A stretch of 26,420 bases of DNA, from the NCBI GenBank assembly GCA_052389755.1, contig JBQTHP010000038.1, positions 1 through 26,420 on the forward strand, given 5' to 3'. The notes under the pieces were generated by a model. The model was not told where the DNA came from and ran no database searches. It was given only the letters and a program-made list of their open reading frames with translations. Shown here piece after piece: positions 1 through 5,775 of this stretch. Every line of letters begins with the position of its first letter. The stretch's first letter is position 1. This DNA is from JBQTHP01 sp052389755. Lineage in GTDB: Bacteria; Pseudomonadota; Gammaproteobacteria; Steroidobacterales; Steroidobacteraceae. The translations under genes and the position numbers were made by a program.

Positions 1-89
1 CCGTCGCGCGCCGCACGTAGCGCGATGGCCTTGCCGATCCCGCGGCTCGCGCCGCTGATGAAGAGCGTTTTCCCGGCGAGAGTGCTCAT
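1..89 (-). CDS. Short-chain dehydrogenase/reductase, N-terminal fragment (HSDL2-like)
   Basis: Only the first 29 codons lie in the window; the gene continues beyond base 1. They begin MSTLAGKTLF and contain SGASRGIGKAIA at about residues 12-23, the glycine-rich TGxxxGxG dinucleotide-binding turn of classical SDR enzymes, with Ser in place of the first Thr. The wording around this motif, followed by ALRAARD, resembles the start of HSDL2-type dehydrogenases, but the active site is outside the window. The ATG at 87-89 is preceded by a strong GGAGGT ribosome binding site at 95-100 with 5-nt spacing. The SDR assignment is firm; the subfamily is a guess. Confidence 0.8.
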   Translation of the reverse strand, partial: MSTLAGKTLFISGASRGIGKAIALRAARD

Positions 90-94
90 CGTCC

Positions 95-100
95 ACCTCC
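95..100 (-). promoter_or_regulatory. Strong Shine-Dalgarno of the partial SDR gene
   Basis: GGAGGT on the minus strand, 5 nt before the ATG at 87-89. It is one of the best ribosome binding sites in the window and fixes the start of the partial SDR gene. Confidence 0.8.
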
Positions 101-302
101 AGGAGCCTGTGCGGATACTAGGCGCGATCGACGCGCGTTGAGGGCCGTACGCGATCGCTGGTCGGTTGCATCCCTCACGGGATGTTCCCTCGCGCGGGCC
201 GGCGCATTTTAAGCCCGATATGCGCCCGCGGCCCGCGCTCGGCACCCGACCGAATGCGATCGCGCACGGCCCTTCAACGCGCGCCGGTCGCACGAGCGTC
301 GC

Positions 303-365
303 CGCTCGTCTCAGCGCTCTTGTCCGTCTTCGCCGTCTTAGACGTCTGAGTCGTCTGAGCCGTCT
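303..365. repeat. 9-bp tandem repeat, about seven units
   Basis: Seven consecutive 9-mers begin at 303, 312, 321, 330, 339, 348 and 357. Six of them end in CGTCT and one ends in CGCTCT. The first four bases of each unit vary. The array lies in the 288-bp space between the partial SDR start and the channel gene stop, immediately beside the heptamer element at 382-419. A plus-strand reading gives an Arg/Leu/Ser-rich peptide, which I take as a by-product of the repeat. The rest of 101-302 shows no gene or convincing terminator. Confidence 0.7.
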
Positions 366-377
366 TGCTCCGGCCGT

Positions 378-1217
378 CTAGCTCCGGCCGGAAGGCGGAA
401 GGCGGAAGTCGGTAGCCGTCTCCAGCGCGCGGCGCAGTTCAGCGATCTCGGCGCGGAGCCCCGCCACGTCCTCGCTCGTCGCGACGGGGCGGTGCTCGAC
501 CGGGGTGTGCGGCTCCTGCATCGCGTTCACGATGACCGCAATGAAGAGGTTCAGCACCGTGAAAGTCGCGAGCAGGATGAACGCGAGAAAGAAGATCCAC
601 GCGCCGGGCTCGGCCGCCATGATCTCGCGCGCGATGTCGGCCCATCCTTCGAGCGTCATGATCTGGAAGAGCGAGAACATCGACGCCCACAGGCTCCCGA
701 ACCACTGCGGGAAGCTCGCGCCGAACAGCTTCGTCGCCATGACGGCGAACACGTAGAAGAACAGGAGCAGCAGAAAGCCGATCGCCCCGAGCCCCGGCAG
801 CGAGCGACCGAGCGACTCGACGACGAAGCGCATTTTCGGCACCGCCGACATCAGCCGCAGGACCCGAAGCACGCGCAGCGCGCGCAGCACGGAAAGCGCG
901 CCGGCCGAGGGCAGCAGCGCGATCCCGACGACCACGAAGTCGAAGAGATTCCACGCGCTGCGGAAAAAGCGCGCGCCGTGCGCGAAGAGCTTCAGTGTGA
1001 GCTCCAGGACGAAGACGGCGAGCAGCGTCTGATCGATGACGTGCAGTGCCGCGCCGGTACGCGCCATCACCGGCGGAAAGGTCTCGAGTCCCAGCGTGAT
1101 CGCGTTCAGGAGGATGAGCGCGATGATCAGCCGCTGTACGCGCGGCGATTCGACGAAGTCCGCGAGAGCTCGCCGCAGACCGGATTGCCGGTCGGCGGGC
1201 CGGGTCGCCGCGCTCAT
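378..1217 (-). CDS. Voltage-gated cation channel of the bacterial NaV/CaV type
   Basis: This 279-aa protein is a single-domain six-helix ion channel expected to form a tetramer in the inner membrane. S1 is about residues 28-44, S2 58-78 and S3 88-104. S4 carries arginines spaced every third residue (R112, R115, R118, R121). S5 is about 143-163, with a pore helix, the filter TLEGWAD at 188-194, and S6 at 206-233. A short heptad-like coiled coil (249-266) follows, as in bacterial NaV channels. The filter has Gly where classical bacterial sodium channels have Ser (TLESW), which suggests altered, possibly calcium, selectivity. The start overlaps the htpX stop (ATGA), so translation is coupled. 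The last 13 codons (T267-S279) fall inside a dispersed repeat, so the native C-terminus may have been replaced. Confidence 0.9.
   Translation of the reverse strand: MSAATRPADRQSGLRRALADFVESPRVQRLIIALILLNAITLGLETFPPVMARTGAALHVIDQTLLAVFVLELTLKLFAHGARFFRSAWNLFDFVVVGIALLPSAGALSVLRALRVLRVLRLMSAVPKMRFVVESLGRSLPGLGAIGFLLLLFFYVFAVMATKLFGASFPQWFGSLWASMFSLFQIMTLEGWADIAREIMAAEPGAWIFFLAFILLATFTVLNLFIAVIVNAMQEPHTPVEHRPVATSEDVAGLRAEIAELRRALETATDFRLPPSGRS
382..419 (+). repeat. Heptamer-repeat element, copy A
   Basis: This 38-bp element reads CTCCGGCC, then three 7-bp units (GGAAGGC, GGAAGGC, GGAAGTC), then the cap GGTAGCCGT. It matches 36 of 38 bases of the copy at 14243-14280. On the minus strand it encodes the last residues of the channel gene, starting ATDFRLPPSG. 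It therefore sits inside a coding region, unlike the other two copies. Confidence 0.85.
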
Positions 1218-2098
1218 GCCGTGGGGGCGGTCGCTCGCAGTGCGAGGATGCGCTCCTCGATCGGCGGGTGGCTCATGAAGAGCCGCTTGATTCCGATCTT
1301 CGCCGGGCCTTCGGCGATGCCGAAGGCGGCGAACTGAGCGGGCAGCGGCTCGTGGGCCGCCTTGAGGCGCTCGAGCGCGGAGATCATGTTGCTCGTGCCG
1401 GCGAGTCGTGCGCCGCCGCGATCGGCGCGGTATTCACGCTGTCGCGAGAACCACAGCACGATCAGGCTCGCGAGGACGCCGAGCACGATCTCGGCGACGA
1501 TGACGGTGATGAAATACGCCGGACCGCGCCCGTTTTCGGTGCGAAACACCGTGCGGTCGACGACGTTGCCGATGATGCGCGACAGGAAGATGACGAAAGT
1601 GTTGACCACGCCCTGGATGAGCGCGAGCGTCACCATGTCGCCGTTCGCGACGTGGCTGATCTCATGGCCGAGCACCGCCTCGACCTCGCGCTGGTTCATG
1701 CTGCGCAGGAGGCCGGTGCTCACGGCTACGAGCGCGCTGTTGCGACGCGCTCCGGTCGCGAACGCATTCGGCTGGGGTGAGTCGAACACGCCCACTTCCG
1801 GCATGCCGATGCCCGCAGCCTCGGCCTGCGCTCGCACGGTGTTTACGAGCCACTGCTCGGTCGCGTTCTGCGGCTGCTCGATCACGCGGACGCGCATCGC
1901 ACGTTTGGCCAGCCACTTCGACATCGCGAGCGAAATGAACGAGCCGGCAAACCCGAAGATCGCCGCGAACACGAGGAGGCCGGACAGGCTGCCGCCTTGC
2001 GCGGCGATCCAGCCCTCGAGGCCCAGAAGTCGGATGACCACCGACAGCACGACGACGATCGCAAGGTTGGTTGCGAGGAATAACAGGACACGCTTCAT
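1214..2098 (-). CDS. htpX: Membrane zinc metalloprotease HtpX
   Basis: HtpX is an inner-membrane M48 zinc endopeptidase that degrades misfolded or unassembled membrane proteins. The 294 aa match the usual length. Two N-terminal membrane helices (about 3-24 and 38-58) are followed by the metalloprotease domain with HEISH at 145-149 (H145 and H149 zinc ligands, E146 catalytic). Two further helices lie at about 157-180 and 195-217, with the third zinc ligand in REYRAD (E222). The ATG is preceded by GAGGA at 2105-2109. The gene is first in a two-gene unit with the ion channel, whose ATG overlaps its TGA. The upstream 170 bp hold a small dyad (2186-2204) but no clear heat-shock promoter. Confidence 0.95.
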   Translation of the reverse strand: MKRVLLFLATNLAIVVVLSVVIRLLGLEGWIAAQGGSLSGLLVFAAIFGFAGSFISLAMSKWLAKRAMRVRVIEQPQNATEQWLVNTVRAQAEAAGIGMPEVGVFDSPQPNAFATGARRNSALVAVSTGLLRSMNQREVEAVLGHEISHVANGDMVTLALIQGVVNTFVIFLSRIIGNVVDRTVFRTENGRGPAYFITVIVAEIVLGVLASLIVLWFSRQREYRADRGGARLAGTSNMISALERLKAAHEPLPAQFAAFGIAEGPAKIGIKRLFMSHPPIEERILALRATAPTA

Positions 2099-2243
2099 GT
2101 CAGGTCCTCAAAAACCCTTTCGAAATAACGGCTTCCGTATGTCGCCCCCGGCGCCGGCGCGGGCGGGGCGCGGCGGTGCGCACTGTACCGGCCGCCGACC
2201 GGTATCGCCACCGTGAGGCTGGCCAGCTGACATATCAAGGGGT

Positions 2244-2261
2244 GGGGCGCGCTCGCGCCCC
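2244..2261 (-). terminator. GC-rich hairpin downstream of the Crp/Fnr gene
   Basis: GGGGCGC and GCGCCCC form a perfect 7-bp stem around a GCTC loop, 8 nt past the Crp/Fnr stop on the minus strand. Only a weak T-rich stretch follows (CCTTGATAT), so termination efficiency is uncertain. Confidence 0.45.
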
Positions 2262-2268
2262 TCGAGAA

Positions 2269-2982
2269 TCAGGCGGCGCGCGGGAGCAGGCGATCGTAGT
2301 AGGCGTTCATCACGCCGTAGCACTCGCAGCAGGCCGCTGCCTCGAGCTTCTTCCGATTGACGATGGTGATGAGGCCGCGGCTGTACTCGATGAGCCCGTC
2401 GCGTCGCAGCTGCGCCGCCACTTCGCTGATCGACTGACGGCGCACCCCGAGCAGCTCGGCGAGCGTCGCTTGCGGCAGCTCGAGACGTTCGTCGCCCGAG
2501 CGGTCGTGCACGACGAGCAGCCACCGGCACGCGCGCTGCCTGATGCTGTGCAGGCTGCTGCACGCGGCGGTCTGCTGCGCGAAGCGCATCGTGTACGCGG
2601 AGTAGCGCTGCATGACCTGTTGCACGGCGCTGCTGCGGCGGATCGTTTCCAGAAAGATCGGTGCGGCGAGTCGATAGGATCTGCCGCCGGCCTGCTGGCT
2701 CACTGCGTGCGGACTGAAGTCGAGCCCGAAGTAGAGCGGTAGCCCGACGACGCCTTCTGCCCCGACCGAAATCGCTTCGCAATCGCCGCCGTCTCGCATG
2801 AGGATCGTGAGCGACATCCAGCCCGTGACCGGGAAGTACGCGTGCGAGATGGGCTTGTCCTGGCGATAGATGACGCGTCCTGTTTCGTACGTCACCGGCT
2901 GCATGGCCGTCTGAAGCGACGGGTTCTCGCGCAAGAACACGTCGAGAACGCGATTGCCCGATATGGTTTTTCCGACAGCCAT
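2269..2982 (-). CDS. Crp/Fnr-family transcriptional regulator
   Basis: This 237-aa protein has an N-terminal cyclic-nucleotide-binding-like beta barrel (about 20-120), a dimerisation helix (about 125-155) and a winged helix-turn-helix (about 170-200; LAELLGVRRQSISEVAAQL). It lacks the N-terminal cysteine cluster of FNR, so it is not an obvious iron-sulfur oxygen sensor. A CCEC cluster at 218-221 near the C-terminus is visible, but its role is unknown. A TTG 33 nt upstream would add 11 residues. I prefer the ATG at 2980-2982 because the upstream codon falls inside a perfect dyad (3000-3025), and a GGGAG lies just before the ATG, although close. It follows the CCC1/VIT1 gene by 84 bp, so it may be co-transcribed and also separately regulated. 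Confidence 0.88.
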   Translation of the reverse strand: MAVGKTISGNRVLDVFLRENPSLQTAMQPVTYETGRVIYRQDKPISHAYFPVTGWMSLTILMRDGGDCEAISVGAEGVVGLPLYFGLDFSPHAVSQQAGGRSYRLAAPIFLETIRRSSAVQQVMQRYSAYTMRFAQQTAACSSLHSIRQRACRWLLVVHDRSGDERLELPQATLAELLGVRRQSISEVAAQLRRDGLIEYSRGLITIVNRKKLEAAACCECYGVMNAYYDRLLPRAA

Positions 2983-2999
2983 GCTCTCCCGTTCACGCT

Positions 3000-3025
3000 T
3001 TGCGTACTTGATCAAAGGTACGCAA
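3000..3025. promoter_or_regulatory. Dyad operator upstream of the Crp/Fnr gene
   Basis: TTGCGTAC (3000-3007) and GTACGCAA (3018-3025) form a perfect 8-bp inverted repeat separated by 10 nt. That spacer itself contains the palindrome TTGATCAA (3008-3015), which resembles two abutted FNR-type half sites (TTGAT/ATCAA) without the usual 4-nt gap. The dyad lies 17 nt before the regulator's ATG. Autoregulation is the simplest reading, but binding is inferred only from symmetry and position. Confidence 0.55.
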
Positions 3026-3066
3026 GATGCATGCCGACGTGTGTCACCTGCCGGACAAAGAGAGTT

Positions 3067-4086
3067 TCAACCGATCGCAACGCTCAGCGCTCGCCCGACG
3101 AGAAAGCTCAAGGATCCGGCGCCGCCACCGATGAGCACCATGCGTACGGCGCCGCGCCATGCGCCTCGACCCGTGAAGAGACTCAAGGTCATCCCGACCA
3201 CGAACAGACCGACTGCCGCGAACGCCGCTGAGCCGAGGAGGGCGCGCGTGCCTTCTGCGCCCGCGAGGAGCGGAACGAGCGGCACGCCCGCGCCGATGGC
3301 GAAAGACAGAAACGAGAACAGGGCCGCGAGCCAGGGCGAGCCGAGGTCGTCCGGATTCAGGCCGAGCTCCTCGCGCGCGAGCACGTCGAGCGCCTGGTCG
3401 GGTCGGGCGAACAGCGCGCGGCTCACTTCGCGCGCCTGTTGCATCTCGACGCCGCGAGCGTGGTAGATGAGCGCGAGCTCCTCGGCTTCCTCTTCCGGAT
3501 ACTCCGCGACTTCCTCGCGCTCGAGCGCGATCTGGTACTCATACATCTCGCGCTGCGAGCGCACCGAGACGTACTCGCCCGCGGCCATCGAGAGCGCACC
3601 GGCGAGCAGCCCTGCCGCACCGCTCATGAGCACGAACTCGGCGGGCGCGCCCGCGCCCGCGACGCCCATGACGAGACTCGCGTTCGAAACGAGGCCGTCG
3701 TTCACGCCGAACACGGCCGCGCGCAGATTGCCGCCGATGGCGCTGCGATGGCGTGCGCCGACCTCGGTGAGCGAGGTCGGCATGGCGTGACCCGCAGGTG
3801 CGATCGGCGCGCTGTAGATGGAGAGACCGCGCAGTTTCATCGCCGCGAGCACGCCGCGCAGCGAGCGCGGCCCGAAGCGCCGCACGAGACGGGCGACGAT
3901 GCGCGCGCGGACGGACGGACTGAATTCGCGCGGAGATTTTTCCCAGCGCCGCGCCTGGTCCTCCGCGGCGGCGGCAAGCTTCAGGAACAGCTCGCGTCTG
4001 TTCGCCGCCGGTTCAGCGGCAGCCACCTGACGGTAGAGCCAGGCGGACTCTTTCTCGTGGTACCAGCTGTCGAGATCCGCGCTCAT
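3067..4086 (-). CDS. VIT1/CCC1-family metal transporter with degenerate ferritin-like domain
   Basis: The 339 aa comprise a ferritin-like N-terminal part (about 8-115) and a CCC1/VIT1 transporter part (about 118-339) that exports or sequesters Fe2+/Mn2+. The transporter starts with GVNDGLVSNASL in helix 1 (D130, N134) and GALSMAAGEYVS in helix 2. A Glu-rich cytosolic metal-binding segment (about 175-245) and three further helices follow. The N-terminal half resembles the domain found in ferritin-CCC1 fusions, but the helix-2 ExxH motif reads AAAAEDQA (His replaced by Gln) and helix 3 has Lys where a Glu ligand is expected. Diiron binding therefore looks lost. There is no obvious ribosome binding site; the start lies 24 nt after the acidic gene's stop. 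Confidence 0.9.
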   Translation of the reverse strand: MSADLDSWYHEKESAWLYRQVAAAEPAANRRELFLKLAAAAEDQARRWEKSPREFSPSVRARIVARLVRRFGPRSLRGVLAAMKLRGLSIYSAPIAPAGHAMPTSLTEVGARHRSAIGGNLRAAVFGVNDGLVSNASLVMGVAGAGAPAEFVLMSGAAGLLAGALSMAAGEYVSVRSQREMYEYQIALEREEVAEYPEEEAEELALIYHARGVEMQQAREVSRALFARPDQALDVLAREELGLNPDDLGSPWLAALFSFLSFAIGAGVPLVPLLAGAEGTRALLGSAAFAAVGLFVVGMTLSLFTGRGAWRGAVRMVLIGGGAGSLSFLVGRALSVAIG

Positions 4087-4110
4087 GCGCGCGGCGGGCG
4101 CTGGGGGCGG

Positions 4111-4458
4111 TCAGTACTTCTCGCGGTCGCCCGCGTCGTCATCCTCCTCGTCGTCGCCCCAGTCGTCATCGTCGTCCTCGTCCCAGTCGTCGTCGTCGTC
4201 GTCGTTATCATCGTCTTCTTCTTCTTTGGTTTCCTCTTCGTCGTCATCCTCGTCCGGCTTGGCCCAGCCCTCGGGCTCCTTCGTAGGCTCGAGATCCATC
4301 TCGTGCCACGCCTCGAGATCGATCTCCTCGATGTCGCCGTCGAGGTACTCGATCTCGACGAGCTCCGAATCCGGATCGAGGGAGAGCACGCGGAAGGTCT
4401 CTTCCTCCTCCAGGTTTTCGTACCACTGGCCGGCGATCGGCTCGTAATCTCTGCTCAC
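4111..4458 (-). CDS. Small acidic protein, DUF6763-like
   Basis: This 115-aa protein begins with a compact domain (about 4-65; YEPIAGQWYENLEEEETFRV, then EYLDGDIEEIDLEAW) of a type I recall as DUF6763, whose function is unknown. A tail of nearly pure Asp/Glu with two Trp follows (about 68-115). An ATG at 4531-4533 would add 25 residues. I prefer the GTG at 4456-4458 because GAGGG lies 7 nt before it and because the upstream ATG is part of a -35 box (ATGACA) of a good promoter. The tail is encoded by GAC/GAT/GAA triplet repeats. The gene heads a unit with the CCC1 transporter and the regulator, so a metal-linked role is possible but unproven. Confidence 0.75.
   Translation of the reverse strand: MSRDYEPIAGQWYENLEEEETFRVLSLDPDSELVEIEYLDGDIEEIDLEAWHEMDLEPTKEPEGWAKPDEDDDEEETKEEEDDDNDDDDDDWDEDDDDDWGDDEEDDDAGDREKY
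4128..4262 (-). repeat. GAY/GAR triplet-repeat tract encoding the acidic tail
   Basis: This imperfect trinucleotide repeat (GTC/ATC/CTC on the plus strand) encodes the Asp/Glu tail of the acidic protein. Such tracts can change length by slippage while staying in frame, so tail length may vary between strains. Confidence 0.75.
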
Positions 4459-4504
4459 CGAGGGACCCTCGCGCGCACCACGCGCATCGTGCACTGCGGC
4501 GGGG

Positions 4505-4533
4505 AGTTTAGAGCCTCTTTTCCTGCCTGTCAT
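4505..4533 (-). promoter_or_regulatory. Sigma-70-type promoter for the acidic protein / CCC1 / Crp unit
   Basis: On the minus strand, -35 ATGACA (4528-4533), a 17-nt spacer and -10 TAAACT (4505-4510). The predicted transcription start near 4498 leaves a leader of about 40 nt to the GTG at 4458. This is the best-spaced -35/-10 pair I see in the window. Confidence 0.6.
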
Positions 4534-4581
4534 GGCCGGGAGCCCGTCCGACTATTCCGTGAGCGGGCGCGCCGTATCCCG

Positions 4582-4587
4582 TATAGT
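4582..4587 (+). promoter_or_regulatory. -10 box abutting the proB start
   Basis: TATAGT lies exactly 6 nt before the proB ATG, which places the predicted transcription start at the ATG itself. The best -35 candidate (GTGAGC at 4559-4564, 17-nt spacer) is poor. Confidence 0.5.
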
Positions 4588-4593
4588 TTTTTC

Positions 4594-5775
4594 ATGACGT
4601 CTCGACACAGTGAGCATCGCTCGCCGCTCGCCGCCGCACGCCGCGTGGTCGTGAAGGTAGGCTCGGCGCTGCTCGTCGATCAGCAGCACGGTCGGCTGAA
4701 TCGCGCATGGCTCGAGACGCTCATCGAGGACCTGCTGCGGCTGCGCAAGCGTGGTCAGCAGGTGATTCTGGTCTCATCGGGCGCGATCGCGCTGGGCCGC
4801 CGACACCTCGAGCTTCCGAAGGGGCCGTTACGCCTGGAGGAGAGTCAGGCCGCCGCCGCCGTCGGGCAGATCCGCCTCGCGCACGCGTACAAGGGAATGC
4901 TCGAGCGGCACGGCGTAACGGTTGCGCAGGTGCTGCTCACGTTGCAGGACAGCGAGCAGCGGCGTCGCTACCTGAACGCGCGCGCCACGCTCGAGTCGCT
5001 GCTCCGCCTGGGAGCGATTCCGATCATCAACGAGAACGACACGGTTGCAACCGCCGAGATCCGCTACGGCGACAACGATCGGCTCGCGGCGCGCGTCGCG
5101 CAGATGGCGAGCGCCGACTGCCTCGTACTCCTCTCCGACGTGGACGGTCTCTACACGGCCGATCCGAACCACGAGTCGAGTGCGCAATTCGTCGAGCGCG
5201 TGCTGCGCATCACACCGGACATCGAGGCGATGGCCGGCAAGGCGCAGTCGCAGGTCGGCTCCGGCGGCATGGCGACCAAGATCCTGGCGGCGAAGATCGC
5301 AGTCGCCGCGGGCTGTCACATGTGCATCGCCTCCGGGCGCTACAAACATCCCGTCCGGCGCATCGAGGTCGGCTCGCGCTGCACGTGGTTCGTACCCAGC
5401 GCAACGCCCGTCGCGGCGCGCAAGCAATGGATCGCCGGGACGCTCAGACCCGCAGGCGCCGTCGTCGTCGACGGGGGCGCGCTGCGCGCCCTGTTCGACG
5501 GCAAGAGCCTGCTGCCGGTGGGCGTGGTCGCCGCACGGGGCCGCTTCGATCGCGGCGACACCGTGAGCGTCGTCACGTCGGACGGCGCGGAAGTCGCGCG
5601 CGGCATCGCGGCGTATTCCGACGTCGATGTGGCGCGCATCATGGGTCGCCAGTCCGCCGAGATCGAAGGCATCCTCGGATTTCGCGGCCGGGACGAGATC
5701 ATCCACCGCGACGATCTCGTGATTCTGCGCGAGAGCGAGCTCGCTTCAGGGCTCGCCGCCGGGACGGCATCGTGA
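4594..5775 (+). CDS. proB: Glutamate 5-kinase
   Basis: ProB phosphorylates L-glutamate to gamma-glutamyl phosphate, the first step of cytoplasmic proline synthesis. The 393 aa contain an amino-acid kinase domain (about 18-265) and a C-terminal PUA domain (about 285-375). Visible motifs are VVVKVGSALL (K21), SSGAIALG, NENDTVATAEIRYGDNDRLA, LLSDVDGLYTADP and GSGGMATKI. No Shine-Dalgarno precedes the ATG, and a TATAGT box ends only 6 nt upstream, so the mRNA may be leaderless. The stop overlaps the proA GTG (GTGA), giving a proBA unit. The gene is divergent from the acidic-protein unit. Confidence 0.96.
   Translation: MTSRHSEHRSPLAAARRVVVKVGSALLVDQQHGRLNRAWLETLIEDLLRLRKRGQQVILVSSGAIALGRRHLELPKGPLRLEESQAAAAVGQIRLAHAYKGMLERHGVTVAQVLLTLQDSEQRRRYLNARATLESLLRLGAIPIINENDTVATAEIRYGDNDRLAARVAQMASADCLVLLSDVDGLYTADPNHESSAQFVERVLRITPDIEAMAGKAQSQVGSGGMATKILAAKIAVAAGCHMCIASGRYKHPVRRIEVGSRCTWFVPSATPVAARKQWIAGTLRPAGAVVVDGGALRALFDGKSLLPVGVVAARGRFDRGDTVSVVTSDGAEVARGIAAYSDVDVARIMGRQSAEIEGILGFRGRDEIIHRDDLVILRESELASGLAAGTAS

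Noticed and set aside
166..381. A 71-codon Arg-rich reading frame on the plus strand
   Set aside because: Its second half is just the 9-bp repeat read in frame. It has no ribosome binding site or recognisable domain.
303..419. CRISPR array
   Set aside because: Units are 7-9 bp and contiguous, without spacers or cas genes.
2269..2982. FNR oxygen sensor
   Set aside because: The N-terminal cysteine cluster is missing; the C-terminal CCEC alone does not support an FNR-type iron-sulfur cluster.
3439..4593. Long open frame upstream of and continuous with proB
   Set aside because: It is antisense to the CCC1 and acidic genes, low in complexity (Val/Ile/Phe runs opposite the Asp/Glu codons), and ProB homology begins only at 4594.
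4707..5772. Long alternative frame covering proB before proA
   Set aside because: The frame is open upstream only because of high GC; its translation is Arg/Ala-rich with no domain, and ProA starts at 5772.
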